Positions 1 to 7,257 of a DNA stretch of 12,679 bases are shown one piece after another. Both the position numbers and the translations under genes were made by a program. The notes under the pieces are model-generated. The model saw only the letters and a list, made by a program, of their open reading frames with translations. It did no database searches and was not told the origin of the DNA. Position 1 is the stretch's first letter. Each line of letters opens with the position of its first letter. The stretch is from Deinococcus rhizophilus (GTDB taxonomy: Bacteria; Deinococcota; Deinococci; Deinococcales; Deinococcaceae). Location: NCBI RefSeq assembly GCF_030271215.1, contig NZ_JASNGB010000082.1, forward strand, positions 1 through 12,679, written 5' to 3'.

Positions 1-1353
1 CCGCTGGCCCAGAGCGCGTCCCGGCGCGGGCGGGTGGACGTCAAGAGCTTCGGCGCCCGGGGAGACGGCCGGGCGGACGACACCGCCGCCCTGAACCGCG
101 CGGCGGCGGGGGCCGCCGGACGCGACCTGGTCTTTTCGGCGGGCACCTACCTGATCCGGGGGCCGGTCGTGTTCACGGGGTACCGGGGCCAGACGGTCCT
201 GGCCGAGGGGGGAGCCACCATCCAGGCCGCCCGGGACTACCGGCACGGCAGCGCGGACGGCATGCTGCACTTTCAGCAGCCCCGCGACGTGACGGTCCGC
301 GACCTGAAGATCGTGGGCAACCGCGACCCGGAGGCCAACCCCTACGCGGTCTTTATCGACGGGCTGCGGATCGCGGGGGGCAAGGACATCACCGTCAGCG
401 GGCTGACCGTGGTGAACGCGCCCACCAACGGGATCGCGGTGGTGGACTCCGACACCGTGACCCTGCGCGGCAACACCATGCAGTCGGCGGGGGGCGCGGG
501 CGGCTGGTCGCAGCGCACCGTGCACCAGCGCTGGCTGAACAACACCGTGATCGGCTTCGGGGACCCCGCCGGGCGCCTCAAGGCGGGCCTGGGCCTGTTC
601 GCCACCATCGGGGACGACTTCCTGGCCGAGGGCAACGTGATCCGCAACGTCGCCAACACCGCCACCAAGACCGAGGGCGTCAGCAACGTGGTCTACCGGG
701 GCAACACGGTGGACGTGTTCGGCAAGGACGGCATCAAGGTGATGCCCTACCCCGGCCACTCGACCTCGGTCCGGAATGCGGTGATCGAGAACAACACGGT
801 GCGGGCGTGGCGGGCCTGGGCGTCCGACGGATCGTCGTACATCCTGCTGCACGCGGTGATCGGCGGCCGGGTGCGCGGCAACCGCATCGAGGGGACCGGC
901 GGCACCCCCGAGGTCTACGGGGAGGACGCCATCAAGGTGAACGCCTGGGGCGGCACGGCCTCGCGCGACATCCTGATCGAGAACAACGAGGCCCGCAACA
1001 CCCGCCGGGGCCTGCGGATCGAGGCCGACGGCGTGACCGTGCGCGGCAACACCATCACGGGCACCCTGCCCTGGACCCGCAGCGGCGTGATCGTCGCCGG
1101 GCACGGGGTCACGGTCGCGGACAACCTGATCGCCGGGGCCGCCGTCGGCGTGCTGATCGACCGGGGCATGAACCGCACCCGCATCGAGAACAACCGCTTC
1201 GACCGGGTCGAGACGGCGGTCTACGCCGACAACGGCAACGCCGACGTCACTGTGAGCCGCAACCGCTTCGGCCCGGAGGTCCAGAAGGCCATCGCCGGGT
1301 CCGTGCGCGGCGGGTGCAATTTCTACAACAGCGCCCAGTGCGGCCCCCGGTAG
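1..1353 (+). CDS. Right-handed parallel beta-helix protein (pectate-lyase-like fold), 5'-truncated
   Basis: The frame is open from base 1 and the true start lies left of the window. A GTG at 34 is in frame, but the residues before it (PLAQSASRRGR) read like the end of a signal peptide, so I treat the gene as partial. The stretch VDVKSFGARGDGRADDTAAL right after is the classic N-terminal signature of the Pectate_lyase_3 / glycosyl-hydrolase-28-like beta-helix superfamily. About twelve coils follow, marked by recurring Asn-ladder strings such as IENNTV, VRGNTI, VADNLI and IENNRF. The C-terminus carries two cysteines (GGCNFYNSAQC) that could form a disulfide, which fits an exported protein. Such proteins bind or cleave polysaccharide; no catalytic residues can be assigned here, so the substrate is unknown. 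It ends 91 nt before the transporter and probably belongs to another transcription unit. Confidence 0.85.
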   Translation, partial: PLAQSASRRGRVDVKSFGARGDGRADDTAALNRAAAGAAGRDLVFSAGTYLIRGPVVFTGYRGQTVLAEGGATIQAARDYRHGSADGMLHFQQPRDVTVRDLKIVGNRDPEANPYAVFIDGLRIAGGKDITVSGLTVVNAPTNGIAVVDSDTVTLRGNTMQSAGGAGGWSQRTVHQRWLNNTVIGFGDPAGRLKAGLGLFATIGDDFLAEGNVIRNVANTATKTEGVSNVVYRGNTVDVFGKDGIKVMPYPGHSTSVRNAVIENNTVRAWRAWASDGSSYILLHAVIGGRVRGNRIEGTGGTPEVYGEDAIKVNAWGGTASRDILIENNEARNTRRGLRIEADGVTVRGNTITGTLPWTRSGVIVAGHGVTVADNLIAGAAVGVLIDRGMNRTRIENNRFDRVETAVYADNGNADVTVSRNRFGPEVQKAIAGSVRGGCNFYNSAQCGPR

Positions 1354-1355
1354 TG

Positions 1356-1377
1356 GCCCGCCGGGGAAGGGGCGGGC
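1356..1377 (+). terminator. GC hairpin after the beta-helix gene, possible terminator without a T-tract
   Basis: GCCCGCC (1356-1362) and GGCGGGC (1371-1377) can pair as a 7-bp stem with an 8-nt loop, starting 3 nt after the stop codon. No T-run follows, so it is at best a weak or factor-dependent terminator. The rest of 1354-1444 is C-rich sequence plus the regulatory motif described separately. Confidence 0.3.
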
Positions 1378-1407
1378 GCCCGGACCCCTGACCCCCCGCC
1401 CCCCCTT

Positions 1408-1425
1408 GTTACCCGTTTGTAAGTC
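1408..1425 (+). promoter_or_regulatory. Nar motif copy 1, upstream of the first narK
   Basis: GTTACCCGTTTGTAAGTC sits 19 nt before the ATG at 1445. It matches the motif upstream of the reductase operon (12547-12564, minus strand) at 16 of 18 bases, in the same orientation to its gene and at almost the same distance (20 nt there). The core has inverted ends, TTAC-N6-GTAA, as a dimeric regulator's site would. The short distance to the start codon suggests it overlaps the core promoter or transcription start rather than lying at a remote activator position. Which protein binds it is unknown; the SARP-type regulator encoded at 4147-5796 is one candidate. Confidence 0.6.
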
Positions 1426-1444
1426 CCCCCTGGACGATGGACCC

Positions 1445-2788
1445 ATGACCACCCTCCCGCAGGCCGGAGCGACCGAGATCCGGGATCGTCGCCGGGTGCT
1501 GACGCTCTCCACCGTCGCCTTTACCCTGATGTTCGCGGTGTGGCTGATGTTCGGCATCCTGGGGTTGCCCATTCGCCAGGAATTCGGCCTGACCGACGTG
1601 CAGCTCTCGTGGCTGACGGCGGTGGCGGTGCTCAACGGCTCGTTCTGGCGCCTGCCTGCCGGGATCATCACCGACCGGCTGGGCGGCAAGCGGGTGCTGG
1701 GCACCATGCTGCTGCTCACGGCCATTCCCTGTTTCCTGATCGCGCAGGTGCAGAGCTACCCGGCGCTGCTCGCGCTGGCCTTTCTGGTGGGCTTCGCGGG
1801 CAACAGCTTCTCGGTGGGGATCGCCTGGAACAGCGTGTGGTTTCCGCGCGAGCAGCAGGGCGCGGCGCTGGGCGTCTTCGGGGCCGGGAACGTGGGCGCG
1901 TCGGTCACCAAGTTCATCGGCCCGGCATTGATCGCCGCGCTGCCCGCCGCCGGGCTGCTGGGCGGCCTGATGCCGGGGGGCTGGCGCGGCATCCCCTTCA
2001 TCTACGGGGTGCTGCTCGTCGTGATGGGCCTGACCGTCCTCGCCCTCGCGCCGCGCGTGGACCGCTTTCCGGGGCAGGGCCGCCGCCTCGCGGACATGCT
2101 GCGCCCGCTGCGCGACGTGCGGGTGTGGCGCTTCGGGCTGTACTACGTCGTCTTTTTCGGGGCGTACGTGGCGCTCGCGGCCTGGATGCCCAAGTACTAC
2201 GTGGACGTGTACGGCCTGCCCCTGCAGGCGGCGGCGCTGCTCACGGCCCTGTTCATCTTCCCGGCCAGCCTGCTGCGCCCGCTGGGCGGCTCCCTCAGCG
2301 ACCGCTACGGGGCGCGGGCGGCGACCTACGGCGCCTTCGGGCTGATGCTGCTGGCGCTGGGCGTGATGATGATGCCCAGCGGCCACATCGTGCTGTACGT
2401 GCCCGGCGCCGGGGGAGCGGTCACCAACCGCGAGGTGATGCACTTCGCGCTGGGGGTCTGGCCCTTCACCGCGCTGCTGTTTCTCGTCGGCGTGGCGATG
2501 GGCGTGGGCAAGGCCGCCGTCTACAAGCACATCCCGGAGTATTTTCCGAGGGACGTGGGCGCGGTGGGCGGCCTGGTGGGGATGCTGGGCGGCCTGGGCG
2601 GCTTTTTCCTGACCCCGCTGTTCGCCTACGCCAGGAACGCGCTGGGCTTTCCCCAGAGCACCTTCTTCGTCGTGTTCGTGATTACCCTGGTCTCGGTGGT
2701 GTGGATGCAGCTCACCATCATGCGGATGATGAACCGCGCCGCGCCCCACCTCCAGGGCAACATTGACGGCGACGCCGTCCATTCCTGA
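1445..2788 (+). CDS. narK: NarK-type nitrate/nitrite transporter, MFS/NNP family (first copy)
   Basis: This is a 447-aa integral membrane protein with about 12 hydrophobic segments, of the nitrate/nitrite porter family that brings nitrate into or nitrite out of the cytoplasm. The two anion-binding arginines of the family are present: R69 in helix 2 (NGSFWRLPAG) and R278 in helix 8 (ASLLRPLGG). Family glycine signatures are seen at about 116-134 (GFAGNSFSVG) and 380-388 (MLGGLGGFF). I chose ATG 1445; an in-frame TTG at 1406 would place the conserved upstream motif inside the gene. No strong Shine-Dalgarno precedes 1445. It is followed after 27 nt by the acidic small gene and then the FmdE gene, apparently one operon. 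It is clearly different from the second NarK at 5878-7230, lacking that protein's long N-terminal extension. Direction of transport (uptake, nitrite export or antiport) cannot be read from sequence. Confidence 0.93.
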   Translation: MTTLPQAGATEIRDRRRVLTLSTVAFTLMFAVWLMFGILGLPIRQEFGLTDVQLSWLTAVAVLNGSFWRLPAGIITDRLGGKRVLGTMLLLTAIPCFLIAQVQSYPALLALAFLVGFAGNSFSVGIAWNSVWFPREQQGAALGVFGAGNVGASVTKFIGPALIAALPAAGLLGGLMPGGWRGIPFIYGVLLVVMGLTVLALAPRVDRFPGQGRRLADMLRPLRDVRVWRFGLYYVVFFGAYVALAAWMPKYYVDVYGLPLQAAALLTALFIFPASLLRPLGGSLSDRYGARAATYGAFGLMLLALGVMMMPSGHIVLYVPGAGGAVTNREVMHFALGVWPFTALLFLVGVAMGVGKAAVYKHIPEYFPRDVGAVGGLVGMLGGLGGFFLTPLFAYARNALGFPQSTFFVVFVITLVSVVWMQLTIMRMMNRAAPHLQGNIDGDAVHS

Positions 2789-2815
2789 TTCCACGCCCCG
2801 CAAGGAGACGCTGCC

Positions 2816-2989
2816 ATGACCGACCCCCGCGACCCCGCCCGCCCCCAGCCCGACTCCGTGATTCCGGCGGACTGGCCCAGCGATACCTCCCCCGAGGCCG
2901 ACGCCCCGCCCCCCACCCAGCCCGGTCCCGCCGGGGCCGAGACCGACACCAGCGGCGAGACCGACGAGGCCGGGGTGGAGGAGCGGTGA
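2816..2989 (+). CDS. Small acidic, proline-rich protein of unknown function (57 aa)
   Basis: This short frame has an excellent Shine-Dalgarno, AAGGAG at 2802-2807, 8 nt before its ATG. It ends with TGA overlapping the GTG of the FmdE gene (GTGA, 4 nt), the usual sign of translational coupling. The product is rich in Asp, Glu, Pro, Thr and Ser (for example SPEADAPPPTQPG) with one Trp at 20 and no cysteine, so it is predicted to be disordered, soluble and strongly acidic. I do not recognise a family. Its position between a nitrate transporter and a metal-binding protein suggests an accessory or purely coupling role. The ribosome site and overlap make it a likely real gene despite its size. Confidence 0.7.
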   Translation: MTDPRDPARPQPDSVIPADWPSDTSPEADAPPPTQPGPAGAETDTSGETDEAGVEER

Positions 2990-3591
2990 CCGCCCCCGTG
3001 TCCCCGGCCCCCCGCCTGGAGCGGCTGCCCGAGCTGCTGGAGCAAAGTGCGGCCCTGCACCGTCACCTCTGCCCCCGGCAGGTGCTGGGCGCCCGCACCG
3101 GGCTCATGGCGGGCGAGTGGCTGGGGCTGGAGTTTCCGCGCACCGACAAGCGGGTGCTCGTCTTCGTGGAGACCGACGGCTGCTTCGCGGACGGCGTGTC
3201 GGTGGCGAGCGGCTGCTGGCTGGGTCGCCGCACCCTGCGGCTGGTCGACCACGGCAAGGTGGCCGCGACCTTCGTGGACACGAGGACGGGGCGTGCCGTC
3301 CGCATCTCCCCCCGCCCCGACCTGCGCTCGCGCGTGCGGGAGGGCCGCCCCGAGGGCCAGAAACGCTGGGACGCCTACATGGCCGCCTACCAGACCTGGC
3401 CCGACGAGGCGCTGTTCAACGTGCAGCCCGTGCGGCTGACCCTCGACCTCGCGGCGCTGATCAGCGTGGCGGGCGTGCGGACGGTGTGCGACCGCTGCCG
3501 CGAGGAGATCATCAACGGGCGGGAGATCACGTCCTCCGGCGAAACGCTGTGCCGCGACTGTGCGGGCGAGCGCTACTGGGACCCGGCCTGA
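2986..3591 (+). CDS. FmdE-family metal-binding protein with C-terminal zinc ribbon
   Basis: This is a 201-aa soluble protein. The N-terminus has H25-x-H27-x-C29-P followed by GARTG (36-40), and later ETDGCFADG with C66 and GCWLGRRTL with C77; this His/Cys layout is that of FmdE, first named in molybdenum formylmethanofuran dehydrogenase operons. The C-terminus has C168-x2-C171 and C189-x2-C192, a treble-clef or zinc-ribbon module also seen in FmdE proteins. The GTG start at 2986 overlaps the previous stop and has GGAGG at 2977-2981 just 4 nt upstream. FmdE-like proteins often lie beside molybdopterin enzymes; here the linkage to nitrate genes suggests help with molybdenum or molybdopterin handling for the reductase, which is inference. 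It meets the minus-strand GNAT gene end to end with a 13-nt gap. Confidence 0.85.
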   Translation: MTAPVSPAPRLERLPELLEQSAALHRHLCPRQVLGARTGLMAGEWLGLEFPRTDKRVLVFVETDGCFADGVSVASGCWLGRRTLRLVDHGKVAATFVDTRTGRAVRISPRPDLRSRVREGRPEGQKRWDAYMAAYQTWPDEALFNVQPVRLTLDLAALISVAGVRTVCDRCREEIINGREITSSGETLCRDCAGERYWDPA

Positions 3592-3604
3592 AGCGCGGGG
3601 CGGC

Positions 3605-4150
3605 TCACCACACGTCCCCGCTCCGGAAATCGCAGGTCAGCGGCAGGTGGGGGTGCAGTTCCCCGGCGGGCGCGTACACCAGGACGCCGCCCGCCTCCTC
3701 CGGGGTGGGGACGACCCCTCCCGGCGTCATCACCCCCAGCGGCCCCCGCCACACGGCCCAGCCGCCCGCCCGGTACAGCCCGAGGCCCTCGTCGCTGGCC
3801 GACAGTGCCCCGAGGTCGTAGGCCCGCGTCACCTGAAGGTTGACTCGCCGCAGCATGGCCCGGCCGATCCCACGCCGCTGCACCGCCGGATGCACCCCCA
3901 TCGCCTCGAGGTAGCCCACCCGCCGGGGCGCGTCCCCGACCAGAAAGGCCCGCTGCACGACCGCCGCGTGTCCCACGAGTTGCCCCTCCAGCCGGGCAAG
4001 GGTGTGCAGGCCCCCCAGCGCGTGGTCCCAGTCGTCGTCGCTGAAGCTGTCCCCGTAGACGGCGTTCAGCAGCTCGCGCAGGGCCGCGCGTGTACTTCCC
4101 GGCAGGAAGGCGGTGTGCCGCACGCGCAGCGAGAGGCCGGGCGGCGTCAC
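3605..4150 (-). CDS. GNAT acetyltransferase resembling aminoglycoside 2'-N-acetyltransferase AAC(2')-I
   Basis: This is a 181-aa GNAT protein, the length of typical AAC(2')-I enzymes. Stretches matching that family in order are: FSDDDWDHALGGLH (36-49), GHAAVVQR (60-67), GYLEAMGVHP (79-88), the acetyl-CoA loop QRRGIGRAM (91-99), AYDLGALSASDEG (110-122), LYRAGGWAVWRGP (125-137), and a final PTPEEAGGVLVY (148-159). Chromosomal AAC(2') enzymes in mycobacteria acetylate aminoglycosides and possibly cell-wall precursors; whether this one does is unknown, and the last 20 residues diverge. The GTG at 4150 overlaps the regulator's TGA by 4 nt (GTGA), with no clear Shine-Dalgarno, so translation is probably coupled to the regulator gene. 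A function linked to nitrate is not evident; it may simply be a passenger in the regulator's transcript. Confidence 0.85.
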   Translation of the reverse strand: MTPPGLSLRVRHTAFLPGSTRAALRELLNAVYGDSFSDDDWDHALGGLHTLARLEGQLVGHAAVVQRAFLVGDAPRRVGYLEAMGVHPAVQRRGIGRAMLRRVNLQVTRAYDLGALSASDEGLGLYRAGGWAVWRGPLGVMTPGGVVPTPEEAGGVLVYAPAGELHPHLPLTCDFRSGDVW

Positions 4151-5796
4151 GGGGCGGGGCGCGGCGGCTGGCCTCCGTAGGCCTGGGCGTAGCGCTCCCA
4201 GCGGGCGCGGGCGTCGCCCAGCTGGCCCCGGCGCACCAGCACGTCGATCATGGCCTCGTGCGCCTCGAAGTGCAGGGGGTCGAGGGTGAGCAGGTGCGAG
4301 TAGGAGGCCAGCGCGGCCTGGGTGTGCCCGGCGGCCTCCTGCTCCTCGGCGCAGCGCAGCAGCGAGCGCACGGCGAGTTCGCGCAGGTAGTCGCGTTCCA
4401 GCGCGAACAGGTCGGCGTAGGGGTCGTCCTCGAGGTAATGGCCCCGGTACAGCCGCAGCGCCCGCTCGTAGCCCGCGACCGCCGCCGCGCCCTGCTGGGC
4501 GTCCGCCTCGCGCACCCGCCGCTCGAACTCCTCGGCGTCCAGGCGATAGGGCAGCGTGGGCGCGAAGCGGTAACTCGGCCCGTCGCGCACGATGACCTGC
4601 CCGCGCTCCCCCCGGGGTTCCACGACCTGCCGCAGCGCATTGAGGGTCACGTGCAGCCGCGCGAGCGCCTTTTCCCCGCCCTCCTCGCCGGGCCACAGCG
4701 CCGCGCACAGCTCGTCGGCGTGCAGCGGGCGGCCCCAGCGGGTGACGAGCAGCTTGAACAGCTGGTAGGCCTGCCGCCGCTGGAAGTCGGTGGGCGCCAG
4801 CCACTCGCCGCCCCGCCGCACCCGGAAGGCCCCGAAGGTCTCGATCTCCAGCCACAGCGGGGCCGGGGCCGGGGCCTCAGCGGGAGCGGGCGACAGGCCG
4901 AGTTCCCCGGCGGCAAAGCGGCTGAGCCACAGCAGCGGGGCCGCCGCCTCGCTGCCCACCGCCCCGCGCACCGGGAACTGCACCGAGGCGACCGCCCGGA
5001 CCTCCCCGCCGTCCCAGACGGGCAGGCAGACGGTGTGCAGGGCGCCCGGCGTCCCCGTGTCCGGCATCGCCGCGCAGTGCAGGTCCCTCACACCTGAGAC
5101 GCAGACCTGGCCGCGTCCGGCGGGGCAGCCGTTCGCCTGGCAGGGAACCATCTGCTGCGGGTGCGTCTCCACGGCCTCGCCGTGCAGCGGGCGCAGGGAG
5201 GCCCGCAGGGCGGAGGTGGCGTCCAGCGTGTCTTCCAGCAGGATCAGCGCCCGGTCACGGGGGGTCCGGGCCTGCCGCACGCGCTCCAGCGTGCGCTCGC
5301 CCAGCGAGGTCATCACCGCGTACAGGCTGGCCGCCAGCAGCGGCGCACAGAAGGCCAGCTGGGCCCGCGCCGCCCCCAGCCGGGCGGGCTCGCGCGTGGC
5401 GAGGGTCAGCACTCCCACCACCGCGTGCGGCAGCAGCAGCGGCAGGCCCACGAACCCCCGGTACCCCAGCGCGGGCACGCCGGGGCGCAGAAAGCGGGTG
5501 TCGGCGCCCAGCTCCGCCGTCTCCACCGCCCCCCGCCCCGCCGCCGCCAGTCCCGGAAAGCCCGCCCCGAAGGCGAACACGCTGCGCTCGAAAAAGGCCC
5601 CACTGTCCTGCCCCGAGTACCCGCTGAGCATCAGGCAGGTCTGCGCCGGGTCCGCGAGGTACAGCTCGGCGGCGTCCATCCCGGTCACGCGCCGCACGTC
5701 CGAGAGCAGCACCCGCACCACGTGAAAGAGCTGCCGGGGGTCGCGGCTCAGCACGTCCGTCGCCCACCCCACCGTCTTCAGCAGCGTCTCGGCCAT
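4147..5796 (-). CDS. Transcriptional regulator: GAF domain, cysteine cluster, SARP-type winged helix and BTAD
   Basis: This is a 549-aa cytoplasmic regulator. Residues about 20-165 look like a GAF sensor domain. A second sensor-like part follows with C219-x4-C224-x7-C232-x8-C241 and C257, a spacing able to bind an iron-sulfur cluster or zinc. Residues 315-412 resemble the OmpR-like winged helix of SARP regulators (IETFGAFRVRRGG, then ALARLHVTLNALRQ). Residues 420-540 are the helical bacterial transcriptional activation domain, BTAD (RALRLYRGHYLEDDPYAD). I chose ATG 5796 because an upstream in-frame GTG at 5859 lies inside the terminator stem. The design recalls DnrS, the nitrate-respiration regulator of Thermus, though I recall its domains only from memory. 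Adjacency to the nar operon makes control of that operon by nitrate, nitrite, NO or oxygen the leading idea. Its own promoter is not obvious in 5797-5834. Confidence 0.85.
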   Translation of the reverse strand: MAETLLKTVGWATDVLSRDPRQLFHVVRVLLSDVRRVTGMDAAELYLADPAQTCLMLSGYSGQDSGAFFERSVFAFGAGFPGLAAAGRGAVETAELGADTRFLRPGVPALGYRGFVGLPLLLPHAVVGVLTLATREPARLGAARAQLAFCAPLLAASLYAVMTSLGERTLERVRQARTPRDRALILLEDTLDATSALRASLRPLHGEAVETHPQQMVPCQANGCPAGRGQVCVSGVRDLHCAAMPDTGTPGALHTVCLPVWDGGEVRAVASVQFPVRGAVGSEAAAPLLWLSRFAAGELGLSPAPAEAPAPAPLWLEIETFGAFRVRRGGEWLAPTDFQRRQAYQLFKLLVTRWGRPLHADELCAALWPGEEGGEKALARLHVTLNALRQVVEPRGERGQVIVRDGPSYRFAPTLPYRLDAEEFERRVREADAQQGAAAVAGYERALRLYRGHYLEDDPYADLFALERDYLRELAVRSLLRCAEEQEAAGHTQAALASYSHLLTLDPLHFEAHEAMIDVLVRRGQLGDARARWERYAQAYGGQPPRPAP

Positions 5797-5828
5797 ACCG
5801 GAGTGTAGCTCCCGCCGCAGACACGCAG

Positions 5829-5859
5829 AAAAGAGTGGGAGAGCAAGCGGCTCTCCCAC
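5829..5859 (-). terminator. Intrinsic terminator of the nar operon
   Basis: GTGGGAGAGC (5835-5844) and GCTCTCCCAC (5850-5859) form a perfect 10-bp stem with a 5-nt loop. On the minus strand it is followed at once by TCTTTTCT. It starts 18 nt after the stop of the second narK, so it ends the reductase operon and insulates the regulator gene, unless readthrough occurs. There is no T-run on the plus-strand side, so it works in one direction only. Confidence 0.9.
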
Positions 5860-5877
5860 CCGTCGTGTGCCCCGGCC

Positions 5878-7230
5878 TCAGCTGGGCTTCTCGGCTCCCC
5901 GGCGGCCATAGAAGTACCAGTTCAGCGCGAGGTTAAACAGGCAGAACGCGGCCAGCCCGTAGAAGAAGGGCTTGACGTTGCCCGTCGCTACCGTGACCGT
6001 GCTGATCAGCATGCTCACGATAAAGGGGCCGAAGGCCGCGATGGCCGCCGTCCACCCGATCACGCCCGCCGACTGCGGCGGGTTGAAGATGATCGGCATC
6101 TGCCGGAAGGTGCTGGCGTTGCCGATCCCGCTGAAGAAGAAGATGCCCAGCATGGTCGCTACGAAGTAGGGAAACTGATCCAGGCTGGTGGGCGTGACGT
6201 AGTTCGCCACGAGCAGCGCCGAAACCGCCATCCCGACCGCACTCACCGAGGTCAGGATCGCGCCCCCCGTCCGGTCCGCGATCAGGCCGAACAGCACCCG
6301 GACCGTCGAACCGATCAGCGGCCCCAGGAAGGCGAACTTCAGGGGCAACGGCGCGTTCTCGAAGCCGCCGTAGAGGTTCTTGATCAGCAGCGGAAAGGCC
6401 GCCGCCAGCCCCGAGAAGGCCCCGAAGGTCATCATGTAGATCGAGGTCATGATCCAGGTGTGCTTGTCCCCGAAGATCGCGAACTGCTCGCGGAAGTTGG
6501 CCTTGATGGGCACACTGCGGACAAAGAGCCAGGTCAGCGCCGCCCCCAGCAGCAGCCAGGGAATGTAGACCCAGGCGGCATTTTGCAACCAGATGTTGCT
6601 GGTCTTTCCGGCCCAGCGCCACACCTGCTCGCCCCCAGGAATGAACCAGAACAGGTTCACGCCGACCACCCACGGCGTCAGGAACTGCACCAGCGACACC
6701 CCGAAGTTGCCGATGCCCGCCTGGATGCCCAGCGCGGTGCCCTGCATCTTCTTGGGAAAAAACAGGCTGGTCGAGGGCATGAACGAGCTGAAGTTCCCGC
6801 CCCCCAGCCCCGCCAGGAAAGCGAGCACCATGAAGGTGGTAAACGAGGTCTCCGGGTTCTGCACCGCGATGCCCCAGCCCACCGCCGGGATCAGCAGGCT
6901 CAGCGTTCCCAGGGTCAGCGTGTGGCGCGAGCCGTACATGGGCACCAGGAACATGTGGACCAGCCGGGTGATGCCCGCCGCGAGGCCCGGCATGGCGGTC
7001 AGCCAGAACAGCTGCTGCCCGCTGAAGGAAAAGCCGATGTCGTTCAGCCGCACCACGATGGCCGAGACCATGAACCACACCGCGAAGGCCAGGGTCAGCG
7101 AGAAGGTCGTCACCCACAGGGTGCGCCAGGCCCGCCCCTTGCCCTCACTTTCCCAGAAGGCGGGGTCGTTGGGTTCCCAGCGCGGCAGCCAGGTCGAGGA
7201 TCGGGGGGCACCGGGTTTGGAGGTGGTCAT
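5878..7230 (-). CDS. narK: NarK-type nitrate/nitrite transporter, MFS/NNP family (second copy)
   Basis: This is a 450-aa membrane transporter with about 12 helices. The two nitrate-binding arginines are R89 in helix 2 (AAGITRLVHM) and R311 in helix 8 (GSTVRVLFGL). NNP signatures are GLGGGNFSSFMPSTSLFFP (141-159), GIGNFGVS (172-179) and, near helix 11, GIGNASTFRQMP. A 37-residue, mostly hydrophilic N-terminal extension with several Trp (TWLPRWEPNDPAFW) is typical of NarK-family members from nitrate-reducing bacteria. The ATG is preceded by AAGGAG with 5 nt spacing. It is the last gene of the reductase operon, 27 nt after the small membrane protein gene and directly before the terminator, so it is co-expressed with the enzyme and most likely supplies nitrate to it, exports nitrite, or both by exchange. 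Confidence 0.95.
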   Translation of the reverse strand: MTTSKPGAPRSSTWLPRWEPNDPAFWESEGKGRAWRTLWVTTFSLTLAFAVWFMVSAIVVRLNDIGFSFSGQQLFWLTAMPGLAAGITRLVHMFLVPMYGSRHTLTLGTLSLLIPAVGWGIAVQNPETSFTTFMVLAFLAGLGGGNFSSFMPSTSLFFPKKMQGTALGIQAGIGNFGVSLVQFLTPWVVGVNLFWFIPGGEQVWRWAGKTSNIWLQNAAWVYIPWLLLGAALTWLFVRSVPIKANFREQFAIFGDKHTWIMTSIYMMTFGAFSGLAAAFPLLIKNLYGGFENAPLPLKFAFLGPLIGSTVRVLFGLIADRTGGAILTSVSAVGMAVSALLVANYVTPTSLDQFPYFVATMLGIFFFSGIGNASTFRQMPIIFNPPQSAGVIGWTAAIAAFGPFIVSMLISTVTVATGNVKPFFYGLAAFCLFNLALNWYFYGRRGAEKPS

Positions 7231-7257
7231 GCGGGCTCCTTGCGGAAGGGGGGAAGG

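Noticed and set aside
1408..1425. Interpreting the shared motif as a canonical FNR/CRP box
   Set aside because: It lacks TTGAT-N4-ATCAA or TGTGA-N6-TCACA half-sites, and it lies too close to the start codon for a standard class II activator site.
1406..1444. TTG at 1406 as the start of the first narK
   Set aside because: It would put the conserved 18-bp motif inside the coding sequence and adds 13 residues without family support; ATG 1445 is better.
1409..2803. A 464-codon minus-strand open frame opposite the first narK
   Set aside because: Its product is a low-complexity His/Gln/Arg/Glu mixture without any family feature; it mirrors the codon bias of narK.
5797..5859. GTG at 5859 as the start of the SARP regulator
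   Set aside because: It lies inside the perfect stem of the nar operon terminator; ATG 5796 begins a normal helix leading into the GAF domain.
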